Assembly: GCF_000764305.2 (NCBI RefSeq)
Contig: NW_025944728.1
Location: forward strand, 120,002-184,001
Source of the DNA: Hyalella azteca
Lineage: Eukaryota; Arthropoda; Malacostraca; Amphipoda; Hyalellidae
DNA: 64,000 bases
Direction of reading: 5' to 3'
This document shows positions 1 to 12,400 of the stretch, piece after piece. Positions within the stretch are counted from its first letter, which is position 1. Every line of letters starts with the position of its first letter. The notes beneath the pieces are model-generated. The model was not told the DNA's origin and made no database searches. It was given only the letters and a program-made list of their open reading frames with translations. The translations under genes were made by a program, and so were the position numbers.

Positions 1-40
1 GAAGGAGAGCACCGAGTACCAAACAACGAATATACGAAAA

Positions 41-222
41 TATAACTCAGTACTCGCTGCAGTGAGTGACAGTGAGCGCATTTTCCCGTCGACAAAAACG
101 TGCAGTCACGGACAGACAGACGGACGGACGGACAGACGGACGGACAGACGGATAGACAGACGGACGGACATGATGAGCACAATAGCGCCTTTTTTCCATA
201 AATGAGAAAATGCGCTAAAAAG
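41..222 (+). mobile_element. Foldback repeat, copy 1
   Basis: First of seven copies of a roughly 130-190 bp dispersed repeat. Order of parts: TATAACTCAGTACTC, the palindrome ACTCACTGCAGTGAGT (here with one change), GAGCGCATTTTCTC, the palindrome TCGTCGACGA, a variable CGGACAGA-type tetranucleotide tract, GACATGACGAGCACAATAGCGCC, then GAGAAAATGCGCTAAAAA. AGCGCATTTTCTC and GAGAAAATGCGCT are inverted, so each copy can fold. No coding capacity is credible; it is most likely a non-autonomous element. This copy directly abuts RT fragment copy 1. Confidence 0.8.
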
Positions 223-1002
223 AGCCCCGAACGACGCATTGTTCCAAGTTACAGGCGTATTCCCACAATTAAACGAATGAGTTTGATCAAGCATACAGCA
301 GCGGCCTCTGGGGATAAAGAGAACAGAAGCTGAAGTGCCTAAATGAGGAAAACATTTGTATTCGTGTCCCGGGACGGATGAATTCCCTGTGGAGTAGAAA
401 AATGTCGGTGCATTGAACGCCCCCACCAACTTTGCGCTGGTAAGCATCGTTGAGAGGAAAAAAAATGTTCCTCGATACCTCAAGGTACTTAATAACTCCA
501 ATCTACGAAGGATGTGCAAGACACAAATCCCAAAATTGCAGGCCGGTGACATTAAATTTACAGGTAATCAAGGTGCTTGAGAAAGTCATTGCCTGTAGGT
601 TGGTGCAGTACATGGAGGAAGCTGACCTCAACAGGCGAAAATTGTTCCTGCTGGTCCCAGTTACTGGGGAATCGCAACAAAATTCTTGCCAAACTGGAAG
701 AGAGTGCCGGCGAAGACGTAGTATATTTGAACTTTGCGAGAACTATTGACAAAGTGAACCATGCAGTACCCTTCATAAAACCAAGACAACTGGTGGTCGG
801 AGGAGAGTTATTGTCGTGGATTCATAACCTCTCGACAGACCAGAGCTGTTTTTGTTGGAGGCTCGAAGTTAATCGAGGCAAAGGAGAACAATAGAGTTCC
901 ACAGGGAACGGTACTCAACCTGATCCTCTTCCTCATCCACATCGTCGATACAGATGTGAAAGTTAGCCACGCATTCGTCATTCGCGCACAGCACATCACT
1001 TA
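223..1002 (+). mobile_element. Decayed non-LTR retrotransposon RT fragment, copy 1
   Basis: Translations in shifting frames give [32 protein letters not shown] and, near 890-960, VPQGTVL: reverse transcriptase of the CR1/jockey type. Several frameshifts are present, the motif A aspartate (usually LDF.KAFD) is Asn, and the FADD box reads FAHS. No 5' or 3' element end is recognisable. About 85-90% similar by eye to copy 2 at 9.97-10.77 kb. Confidence 0.8.
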
Positions 1003-1276
1003 AATGCAGCAGCACTCACTGGAACAGGCCTCCTTGGAGTCGCTACTCGCTGCCGACGAGGCGCTCTCCCTGGACCGCTGAGATCGGTTGCTGCTGCCAC
1101 CTGATCTGCCCGACAACATCGACCCTGACGAGTGGGAGCGTCGACCCCCCAGAGGCGCAAGACGCATCGCCCCCCGAGACGTAGACATCAGAGACGAGCA
1201 CGGCAAAGAGGAAGCCACCAAACTTGCACCTATGATAAGATATTGGAACGTTTCAATGGAAAACCTAAATAACTAA
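1003..1276 (+). other. GC-rich tail fused to RT fragment, copy 1
   Basis: Open for [20 protein letters not shown], then TGA, then open in the same frame through [19 protein letters not shown] and [16 protein letters not shown]. Composition and content differ from the RT part. I do not recognise the protein. The same segment, with the same stop, follows RT copy 2. Confidence 0.6.
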
Positions 1277-4200
1277 CCAAGCTAGCTGCATATTAATCCA
1301 GTTCATGAGCAAGTCTTAACTATTTCATTTTGATACTCTTGTTTCAAAATCCTATTTGCAAGTCACTACGAATATCTGCCCTGATGTTGACTCTTATAAG
1401 TACAATGGGGCTTAGACTTTAGACATCTTAGACCATCACTTAGACTCTTAGACCATCAGTGATTTAGTTAACCAGTTGTGCGACCAACGAGTGATGTGAT
1501 TGTAGTGATTAATTATTGGCAGATAGTGTTAGTAGATGACTCATTCATATGTGTGCCCATTATTAGCACCCGTCACCTTCAATTCCGGTACTGCGGACTA
1601 GGATTAGATATTGATATTGGTGCTTGTTTCTGTATTTCGCTAGCCAGTGACCATATTCAACCAAGGCTCCATTTTCATATGCTTGTATATCTTAGGGTGA
1701 TTGAGCTAATCTTCACATAGCTTTTGTGAACCCCTGCTGACCGGACCGCAACACCGCGTTTACCCTACCCTGTTACCTAGATGGTATTACTTAACAAGTT
1801 TAACATGAAAAATTGGTCAGAAGCCACCCATGAACATGATGAACTTATATAGAAAATATCATTAATATGTACAATTAGAGCAACAACTTGCAATTTTAGG
1901 CAAATTCTGCCTGATTGATTCCAATCAAAATGAATAGGTACCTACTAAAACAGCCAAATACAATTTAGCCAAAATCAGCCAACTTCAACTTATCTTAGGG
2001 AAAAACTGCTCAAATTGGTGAATTTGGCAATAAAATGCTAAAGTTCATTTCTAAGTCCTAGAATAGTAGAAGTAGAACAGTAAAGTATCCTGGAAGTGGA
2101 ACCCAGCATTATCATAGCTACATAATACATTCATACTAGTAGTAGCCTAAGTAGGTAGTACCTACATAACCTACTTAATTTAGGAAATTGGTTTAAATCT
2201 TGAGTAGAGTAGGTAGGTACCTAGACGAGGAAATTAATGATGAATTTTCTTTAAAAATCTGTGGTTTGTCACTGTCGCGGTCGCCATGCCGCCATTACCA
2301 CCGGCAGTCCAAAAGTCCGGTAGCCCGGTAGGTCACCCGTCTGTGAGACTGTGACCTGTCCCGTCAGTATGTCTATGACTGAGCAAGACTAAAGTCACAA
2401 CAACTTCATCAGTGATCAGTCATCAGACTCATCAGTCCATGCCTTTGCCGGACGCGGGGGGAGCTATGTGGAATCACAATGGTTAAAGAAGTTATAAATT
2501 ACTTTACTATACGAAATATTCAGACAAAGTTAAATAGCACTAACTGAGCAAGACAATCACGTTGCAGCCTTGATGTCCCCGAAGACTATCGTAGATTCAA
2601 TCAAAATGACACGGCACTTCTAGGCGCAATCGTCATTTAGCTTCCGATTTTCATGGGCACGATTGCGTCACGCAATGAGTCTGCAAACTAACAAAATAAA
2701 ACTCGGAATTTGAGTGCAATTGTTGGAAGTATGTTAAAAATGCATTTTTTATAACATATGGAAAATATCTGTTACAAACGAAAGGATTAGGAATCCTACC
2801 ACTGAATCATAGAAACATATACATTGGATTGGAAAATAATTAATTTGGCGATTGCATTTTTCAGCACCGCGATAGTGATTTTTGCTTATTTTTGTGATAA
2901 GCATGGAAAGCAGTACCTAGGTACAATTCGAGCGTTTTAACACTTTAGTTCTGCAAGTTATAGCTATTTTTATGACGAAAACTTCTAGCGCACCCTCCCA
3001 AGTATGCGAACAGTACAATATACTTTCTTTTATCAAGATGCGAAATGTCTGGGCTCAATTGCAAGTTTCATTGTCTAAATATGCGACTATAATTTATTTA
3101 GTTCCGGATCTATATTATTCAATGAACCTCACCGCCGTAATTCCTACAACACATGGTCTATCACCAATTTTAAAATTATTTATGGTGTGTTACTTACGCA
3201 ATTTATCGTAAAACATTTTGTTTGAAAACATTTCCTTCCAACTCAAGTTGATAGGTTTCTATATTTAATTTTACCAAATTTGAATTCCCGGACCGTAAAT
3301 TGATGTTGCGTGCGGACGATGGCGTGCGGACGTTGCGTTCCCTGCCATCCCATCTAGCGTCAGCGCCTGAGTAAAATATATTGCCTTTCTCATGTAGTTC
3401 GCTGCGACACCATGTGCTCGCTCCTCGCTGTGACTTATGTGAATAATAATGTAGCAAAGAAATCACATATAGTCCAGCTAAATGGTACTGGTAGATCTAC
3501 TAAGGCGACTAGGCGTCGTTGAATTCCCACCAACTATGGCCCGCAGACTTGCACACGTATGGATCAAAAGCATGAAAATGGAGCTAAATGATCGAGTTGA
3601 ACCACATAGAAGAAGCATCGTCCACACAAGGCAGAAAAATAACACTCAAATATTGCGTTTTAAATGTTATAGGATTTTCTCTAAGTGAGTTTTTAGGCAG
3701 TTAAAGCATTCTATTCGCACTTTTATTCCACATTTGTTAAAACATAGCTGTTCACAAGTTGTGGTTCATTCGCTATAGTAGGAATGAAGATCGTCTGAAT
3801 AGTTTAGCAAAAAACAAGATGTTCAGAAATGTTCATTTGTTACTAAGGGTTATGGATATATATGGATCTTCAAAGGTTTATTAGCACCTGAAGAAAAATA
3901 ACGAGTGGTTAACACCTCTTCAACGCTCAACGGCCGACGTCCTATAATCGAACAGAAGATTCTCGACACAGAAATGCATATAGGCTAAATTAGAGAATAT
4001 AAGACCGAATTGCAACAGCTTTACGATGACAAACCACCACTGTTGTGCAGTGTGTGGAAACGTTACGACGGGTCACAACATCTAGATATTTAGTTTCGTA
4101 CAATGTTACTAAAACTCTCAGGTGAAGAAAGTCAAAGCAAGAAAAATAACATTTCGGGAAGACATCTAGAAATATCAACAGAATAATTAAAAATATAAAT

Positions 4201-5984
4201 ACAGACTCTGAGATTCGTCAACTACAGCTTACGTTGGTAGAGAAATGTAAAGAAAGTGTGGATGGAGACTCGCTACCAACAACTGTTCTAAGGTTGTGAA
4301 GCCGTCAGAAAGGCTAACAAAAGGCCGTTTATGCGGATACCGTTTACATTTAATCCAAAATTGGTAAAGTTTGTACGCAATAATTTCAACATTCAACATA
4401 TTCGCGATCGTGCCGTTCCTAATGATTGCGTCAGAAACCACAGACAAAAGTTCAGTGGACTTCCGCACCAAGCTCACGATGCATGTTTCAAAATGTAATC
4501 AACAGCAAGACATGACCAGTGCAGAAAGGCAGCCCCCAAAATCAACTGACTGGAGCGTCAATTTTTTACATTACATAAATCAGAAAGTCAGATAAATTAA
4601 AGTCTAACAGTTTCAATTCATACAGGTCAACCTTCGGTGACAGAAAAACAGACAGAATTTGTATAATATTGTTCTCAGGCACACATCCCATGAAGCTGTA
4701 TAGCCTAAACTTCATCGCTGAGGAGCTTTCTAGCAGATTACACATATTTATACCATATATCTAACGAATAAATAACAAAAAATAAGCTAATATGATCGTA
4801 AATAGTCTAAGAAACATTGGCCGGATTGAGTCAAAAGATGGAGGAAAGGAATAGCATTTATGTCTTCCTTATTGAGAAGAAACATCAAATTTAAGAACTA
4901 TTTCAGGTAAAAGAGCACCGCCCTGTGAATTAGATTTAGCGCCAAATCAAATTTTCACGTCATTTCATACACAAAAAAAGCCTCATAATTGAAGTGAATA
5001 GAACAAACAATCGCACAAAACAGTGCGGCGTTCAGCAGGACCGCGCTGTGTCGTGCATTCACGCTGGCAAGCAGAAAGAAAGAGAGCACAGAAGTTAACA
5101 CGAATTACATCTAACTGGGTAAATCACAGAGCACTCCCTTCTGATATATAAATCTCAACAGTTAACTTACACGGCTATATTACACGAAGAACTATACACA
5201 AATAATACAAGTATACTATGATAATACTTGGGAAGATAATACCTATGGAGAATCCTATAACTTGAATAATTGTTGCTTCAATGCGGCGATGGCACCGTAG
5301 ACGCTCTATGTCACTAATGGCGTTAATTTATAACACTTAAGAATAAGTAATGAGTTTAATATTCTTATTGCCAAATGCAATTGGTAGTAATATGTAGCAT
5401 AGATACATGGTCACATTTCTAATGCTCAATTTTCATTTTGTAACTATTCTGAAAAATTAAGCAAATAGACACAAGCGATGCTTGAAGTTTTCATATCGAA
5501 CAACATATGTTGATCTAGACAACAATAGTCGAGAGGAACATAAGTAACATAGACGATTGACGACAAAAACAACTAATTCACAGTTAAAATGAAGTCTGTG
5601 AAAATTTTAATTTCTTTTTCCACAGATTTTTCTTGGCTGGCCCACGGAATACCAAGTCTTTTACTGCAATGTCATTATGTAACTCAATCAGAAAACCTAA
5701 CAAGCTTACAAAGTCATATAAACCAACACTCAACTTGAAAGTCACATTTAAATATCTGTAATAATATCAGGAAGCTTAATGCGTTTGTAAACTTATGCAA
5801 CGGTCTATTGAGCTAGGAACCTAACCAGCCCCTAGATGATCTTCTCCGTTCAATTCTTTGGATGCAAGATACGGAGGTCATGCAGATGATTGAAAAAAAT
5901 TAGAGCAACTATAAAAATAATAGGCTTTGAGCAACCTAAACAATAATTTCTTTCAACTTTTCATACAAAATTATGATATTATTT
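1277..5984. other. Intergenic region downstream of TRAPPC9
   Basis: AT-rich, no exon or RNA gene recognised. A dispersed repeat occupies about 2065-2273 (partner at 57.98-58.11 kb). A locally GC-rich patch at about 2270-2460 has no readable frame. ORFs at 2972-3211 and 3482-3688 have no recognisable features. Confidence 0.6.
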
Positions 5985-6027
5985 TTTATTTACAAATATT
6001 TCTAATTACAAACATGTCATATTTATT
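5985..6027 (-). other. Candidate TRAPPC9 poly(A) signals
   Basis: Two AATAAA hexamers on the minus strand (6027-6022 and 5990-5985), 160-205 nt past the stop codon. They are plausible 3' ends, but AATAAA is common in AT-rich DNA. Confidence 0.35.
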
Positions 6028-6188
6028 CAATTTGATGCTTGTACTAGCCAACCATGCTATGACAATGATGACGCGTCACCCGGCCAAGTGGTTATAACCT
6101 GTATACTTTTTCTAGTTAATAAATTTTACTATTTAAGCCGGGTACCATCCATGATTGAAGTAAAAATTAGCTTTAAAACATTCAAGAT

Positions 6189-6497
6189 TTAATGTGAGAT
6201 AGTGAGCTCAATAGGTGGTGCAAACAACCAGACTTCAGCAGGAGGCACAGGAGATTGGTATGCTGAGTGATGGCTCAAGTGTGATGTCTGGTGGTGAAGG
6301 TGATGCGGCAGACCAGACACGTTAGTGATGCTGGTGTTGCCCAGGGTGATGCTGGTGGTGGTGAGACTAGCCGGTCCACCGACCACCGACGGTACAGCAG
6401 GTAGCACCACAGGACAGCACCGCAAGTCTAGTTTGTACGAGCCTCCGGTGAAGAATATCAAGTTCACTTGGGTCGAATATGATTGGCCAACGCCCAG
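6189..6497 (-). CDS. TRAPPC9: TRAPPC9 exon 19 (last exon, stop codon)
   Basis: Begins [20 protein letters not shown] and ends [18 protein letters not shown] followed by TAA at 6191-6189, aligned with human LGALLFLYTGDFFLHIRF and the terminal [20 protein letters not shown]. Between these lies a Thr/Ser/His-rich insert of about 60 residues ([14 protein letters not shown] region) absent in human. Acceptor ATGAGCAG in phase 0. Confidence 0.92.
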   Translation of the reverse strand: MGVGQSYSTQVNLIFFTGGSYKLDLRCCPVVLPAVPSVVGGPASLTTTSITLGNTSITNVSGLPHHLHHQTSHLSHHSAYQSPVPPAEVWLFAPPIELTISH

Positions 6498-9400
6498 CTG
6501 CTCATATAAGGTCATATATTGAGGCAATGGAAAATATAAAGCATGTCTACCGCTGCGTTAACGTATCGAGACACACATGTAGCCGAAGGTTCAAACCATC
6601 GTGTCAAATGAGCAAGAAAACTGAAAAAGAGGATTAAAACTATACATCAAATAAAGTTATACTAAAGAAACCATCCCCTGATTTAATTGATCTAGAGAAT
6701 TTAATCAAGCCATAAAATGAGTCAATAATAAACCGATGAAAGAGTTTTTAATGCCGGTCAAGAGTAATACCACGCCGTCAGCCTGCACATCTTAGTTCAA
6801 ATCACAGACAAGATAAATGTTCCCTCGGAACAATTCCTTGTTGCCACACAACACGATGAATATTTATTCGAGCCAGTGTATATTTCTTGCCACATACAAC
6901 ACGATAGTTCATCGAGTCAAGCGTCAATATTTTGGTACATATATTATGATCAATTGATCATTGTATATTTTGATCATAATATTTAGGTACCTACATATAA
7001 TTATGATCGATGGATATTGTATCGAAATTTTGTGACATAAAATTTACTCGTTTCTGGAACTCGTGTTACTGTTTTGTTACGTACTTCATGATATTATCTC
7101 AAATTTTGTTACGCTCAATTTGATAGATATTTTCTTGGGTAAATTGACGACTTGGAGTTACGCACCCTAGGGATAAGTGCAGTCATGGCACCAGCGGGAG
7201 CCACGATGCCGTCTGTCCTGTAGTTGGCGTTGCCGTTCTGATGGTCCTGCAGGGTGCTGGTGGAGAGCCTCAGGGCCGGCAGCTCCGCGTCGCTGCTGTT
7301 CGTGATGCTCACCGACACGCTTACGCCCTCACCCACGCGAGAACTTACTTCGCCCCCCACGCTCACGCTCATGCCGTTCACTTCAACGCCTGCAACAAGT
7401 GAATATACTACAAAAAATGAAGATATCACTGGAAATTTAAATTCTAGTTCGTAACTTATGATGAATTTGTTAGGTTACGTTTACAGTGCACACCTGTCAT
7501 GCCCTCAGAATGTGTCATGCACACCTGTCATGTGTGTCATGCACACCCTAATTTGTTCTAAAGCGACGAAACTTTGCAATGCATATACCGTCAACTGGGG
7601 TAACTTCGGCCATCGGGGGTGACTTCGGCCACACCTACAACAGAAACAAATGGCAGCAAAACAAAATAACAAACGTTGGCCAAAGTCACCCCAGTCACTT
7701 TGGCCAACGTTTATCATTTTGTTTTGCTGCCATTTGTTTCTGTGGTAGGTGTGGCCAAAGTCATCCCGGTTGACGGTAATATAAGTTGGTTGTGGTCCAA
7801 TATTTGTTACTGACCCCAGGTAATAGGAGCTAGCATCATGAGGTGGTGGGTGTTGAGAGGGAAGTGCAGTTGAGGCAGCGAGGCGCTGCATTCCAGTTCT
7901 TGGGGACTCAGCACCCATTGAAGCTTCACTTGAGAGGCCACGTGCTCACCGAGGGCTTCGCTCACACTTCTTTCCCCGCTCTGTGCGAGTAATACACTTT
8001 AAGCGTTTAACCCTCTACCGCCGTTTCTCACACTCAGGGAACATAACTTTCAACTGAAATTATACGTAATCTATTGAGTGAAGAAACCTGAAGACGTTTG
8101 TACGCAACAGAGAACTTTTTAAAGTGTTCGTACGTGGAGGCGAACATCAGTGCAAGTCATTTTGCGCTCACTAGAACGTATCCTTTTGGGTAGGCTTGTG
8201 ACAATAGGTATTGCTCCAGTTACTCATGTCAGGTGGTAAAGGGTGCAGCAACCAACTTGAGAAAAAGATAGTCACATGAATTCAATCACAGGAGGATTAG
8301 AACCTGTTGTACATATTGTAAATAAATAACTCAATATCAACTTAGGTTAAAATATTATGCATAAATGGAACACATGTTTTTACCAATAGTTTAATTGCGA
8401 CATACCTGTACCTACTAGCGTTGGGCGGCTAGCATTTTAGCTGTCAAAGTTAAAATTTACATACAAACTCGACTCATAATGGCAACAAATGATTAAAATA
8501 GATATATGGCATCACTCGGGTGCAATAAATTATTGCATTCCCTGCAGTGCGGGGATAAAATATCATGGTTAAAATAATTGATTGGCATGATTGCAACAAC
8601 ATTGGTCAGGATCTCACCTGCAAGGCGGACATAAATTTTGATGGTTGAAGTAATAGATTAGCAACCAAGACCATTGGTCAGGATCTCACCTGCTAGGTGA
8701 TAATAAAATTTGATGGTTGAAATGATAGATTAGCAACCAAGACCATTGGTCGGTATCTCACCTGCAAGATTACAATAAAATTTAATGGTTGAAATAATAG
8801 ATTAGCAACCAAGGCCATAAGTTAGGACCTCACCTGCAAGGCTGGTGTACGAGGGCAGCGGGTGACAGGTACAGGAACTCTGCACGAGTCTCCCCCTTGC
8901 ACAAGAATGCTGCGTCCCTCCGCCGTGTATGTGAGCTCCATCTCGCTGGCCGACCTGTTCAGCAGGTAAAAATAAATCTTACCAATTTTCATTGGACATC
9001 TCAGAGGAAATAAACTACTTCAATGTTTTCTAGCTATGAGTATATAATATCTGTAAAAATGTGCACAAAATATTCTTGTTTACTCGACTGCATTTTTAAA
9101 TCCACTTGTTGCCAATGAAATGAAATAAAAAATATAACTCAGTACTCACTGCAGTGAGTGACAGAGAGCGCATTTTCTCGTCGACGAAAACTTGAGGTCA
9201 CGGACGGACGGGACGGACAGACAGATAGACGGACATGGCGAGGACAATAGTGCATTTTTTCCATAAATTAAAAAATGCGCTAAAAATCCGATGCTAACCT
9301 CATGACCTGAAGAGTGGGCGTGACCTGCAGACGCACGTTAATCAAACAAGTCCTCCAGTGCTCGGTGCCTTCACCTCGGTACCAGAGCTCCACCTCTCCC

Positions 9401-12400
9401 TCCAGTTCACTGCTGCCAACGCTTCCTTCTGAGTTAAGAAAAATAATTCAATGAAATCTTAAGTAAAATAATTTAAATGAATAATAGACAAGGAAGTGAT
9501 CCGAAAATTAGATCAGGAAGCCAAACCTTCAGATATTATAGGTATCATACAGGTTCTAAAAGATATGCATCATCCATTTACTGAATCAAGATACTCACTG
9601 GAAGAGAAGTAAGCTTCCTAGGATTAACCAATAAATTCTAGCAATGAAACAGAGAACGTATCTACATTACTCTACTTTGTTCACAAAACCCTTAATCTAT
9701 TCGTCACTATCAAGTTATCAACTTAGAACAGATTGCTTGAGGAGACCACACTGTCAGACCATGGACTGATGGTGGTAAAGAATTGGGCAATTGGAAACCA
9801 AACCTACAACTCTGGCTGGGCTAAATTTCCACCATTGAAGAAGAGACTGGGAGGCTATTGGGAACATACTATTCGAAGTCGACTGAAGGTCCGAGCTCCT
9901 GAAGTTAAATGCCGAAGCAATGCACAAGCTAGGTGAAGAATTTATTGTGTGTGCGCGCAAAAAAAAAAAAACGAGCCCAAAACGACACATTGTTCCAAGT
10001 TACAGACGAATCCTCACGATAAAACGAATAAGTTTGATCAAGCGGATAGCAGCTGCCTCCGGGGATAAGGAGAACAGAGGCTGAATCGTCTAAATTAGGA
10101 AATGATTCGTACTCTTGTCCCGGGACGGATGGAGTCCCGGTGGTGTTATAAAAATGTCGGTGCACTGAACGCCCCACTAACTTTGCGCTGGAAAGCATCG
10201 TTGATATTAGGAAACGTTCCGCGTTACCTCAAGATACTTAGGAACTGCAACTATGAAACATGTGCAAGAGACAGATCGCAAAATTACAGACAGGTGACAT
10301 TAAATTCAAATTTAATGAAGGCGTTTGAGAAGGTTATTGCCAGGAGGTTGGTGCAGTACATGGAGGAAGATGACCTCCTCAACAAGAGACAACAAGGTTT
10401 TAGAAAAAATCGCTCCTGCTGGTTCCAGTTACTGGAGCATCGCAACAAAATACTTGCCATACTGGAAGAGAGTGCCGGCATAAACGTGATATATTTTAAC
10501 TTTGCGAGAACTTTTGACAAAGTGGACCATGGACTGCCCTTCAGAAAAGAAAGACTACTCTGGTGGTCGGAGGAGAGTTATTGTCGTGGATTCACAACTT
10601 CCTGACTGACAAGAAGCTGTTCTTGTTGGAGGCTCGAAGTCAATCGAGGCAAGGGAGAACAATGGTGTTCCACAGGAAACGGCACTGGGCCCGATCTTCT
10701 TCCTCAACCACATCGTCGACACAGATGTGAAAATTAGCCACGCATTCGTCATTCGCGCACAGCACATCACTTGAATGCAGCAACACTCACTGGAACAGGC
10801 CTCCTTGGAGTCGCTACTCGCTGCCGACGAGGCGCTCTCCCTGGACCGCTGAGATCGGCTGCTGCTGCCACCAGATCTGCCCGACAGCATCGACCCTGAC
10901 GAGTGGGAGCGCCGACCCCCCAGAGGCGCAAGACGCATCGCCCCCCGAGACGTCGACATCAGAGACGAGCACGGCAGTGAGGAAGCCGCCAAACTTGCAC
11001 CTAAGATCAGATATGGGAACATTTCAATGGAAAACCTAATGCAGAAAATGGTCTAGCATATAGGATAGCAGCAAAACTAAAAATAATAAGATAGAATCTT
11101 TTCGATGTGAAACTTGATGCAGAAAATGGTGAAGTATAGAAGGAAGTAGGTAAACTCACACCTAGTAAGAAAATTAGGAAGGCATTTTTACTATACGCGG
11201 TACGTGCACAGATAGGAACATATTATCTGCTGGAGCCAATGGTTCTAGAACTTGAGTCTATTAAACATAAGGATAACAATTTTCCAGGGGCTAAACCTTC
11301 ACCCAAGTATATACAAACATATTTCGTTCCAACGAACATATTTTCGTTCGTTCAATTAACATATGCTAGCAGCTCCCAAACGTTCTCACGTGTCACAATA
11401 AGCATGTTAAGCCTTCCTTCCACAATATCGTCATTATTGATTTTTACGATCAATATGAAAATGAAAAATAATAATGAGATCGCATCGTATTTAATCATCA
11501 GTGAATCGCAACAGTGATGACTATGAATTAAAAATCTATAGCTGAGTAAGAAATGCGGGAGTTATGGCAGGAAAAAACGTCAAAAAATAACAGTCATTAT
11601 TGATTTTTACTATCAATATGAAAATGAATAATAATAATGGGATCGCATCGTATTTAATCATCAATAAATCGCAACAGTGATGACTATGCATTAAAAATCT
11701 AGATCTGAGTAAGAAATGCGGGAGTTATGGTAGGAAAAAACGTAAAAAAATAAGTTTGTTCGGCAACGAACCCACGCTGCTGTGAGTGTCGTCGTGAGCG
11801 TCATTGGAGAGCGACATGGCAAGCAGGTCACTGAGGCCGTACAGGGACAGCAGCAGAGAGCACGACGAGTTGCCGCGTATGGGAAGCTGACGCTCCAGCG
11901 CAACTTCGTCCGCCTGAGGGCGTAAGTGTAGGAATATACAGCTAAACAACGAGAATGTACAGAAAACTTCAGTGCATCATTGCGGATGCTTTTGTACAGA
12001 TTTTTAGAAAGTTTAAATAAAAGTAAACATATGACTGAAAGTAGACATTAATCCCTTGACTTCCGAGGGTGGCTTGTTTACGAGGACTTTAAATATATAG
12101 CATAAGCGACGGTTACCGTATCAGTATACGAAGAATTATATGTCTTTGTCTCTCCGAACAAACCTTGAAAACCTTAGCAATGTCTTGCGTTGTCGTTTTC
12201 GGTTTGATTGTAACAGCGACGGCGGCCACAGGCTGAGGCGATATGTTGTGCATAGTTAATCTCAGCTGCTGCGTCTGTCCAGCAGAGAGATGACCTCGCA
12301 CCTTGGCGCTACCAACGCCTCCTTCTACAGTAAAACAACTTTTGCTGCTCGATGAAGCGCTGTCGTCACTCTCAACCTGTACCGTAAGCAAGGATAATAA

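Noticed and set aside
2972..3688. Short ORFs downstream of TRAPPC9
   Set aside because: Chance length for AT-rich DNA, no homology recognised, no splice pattern.
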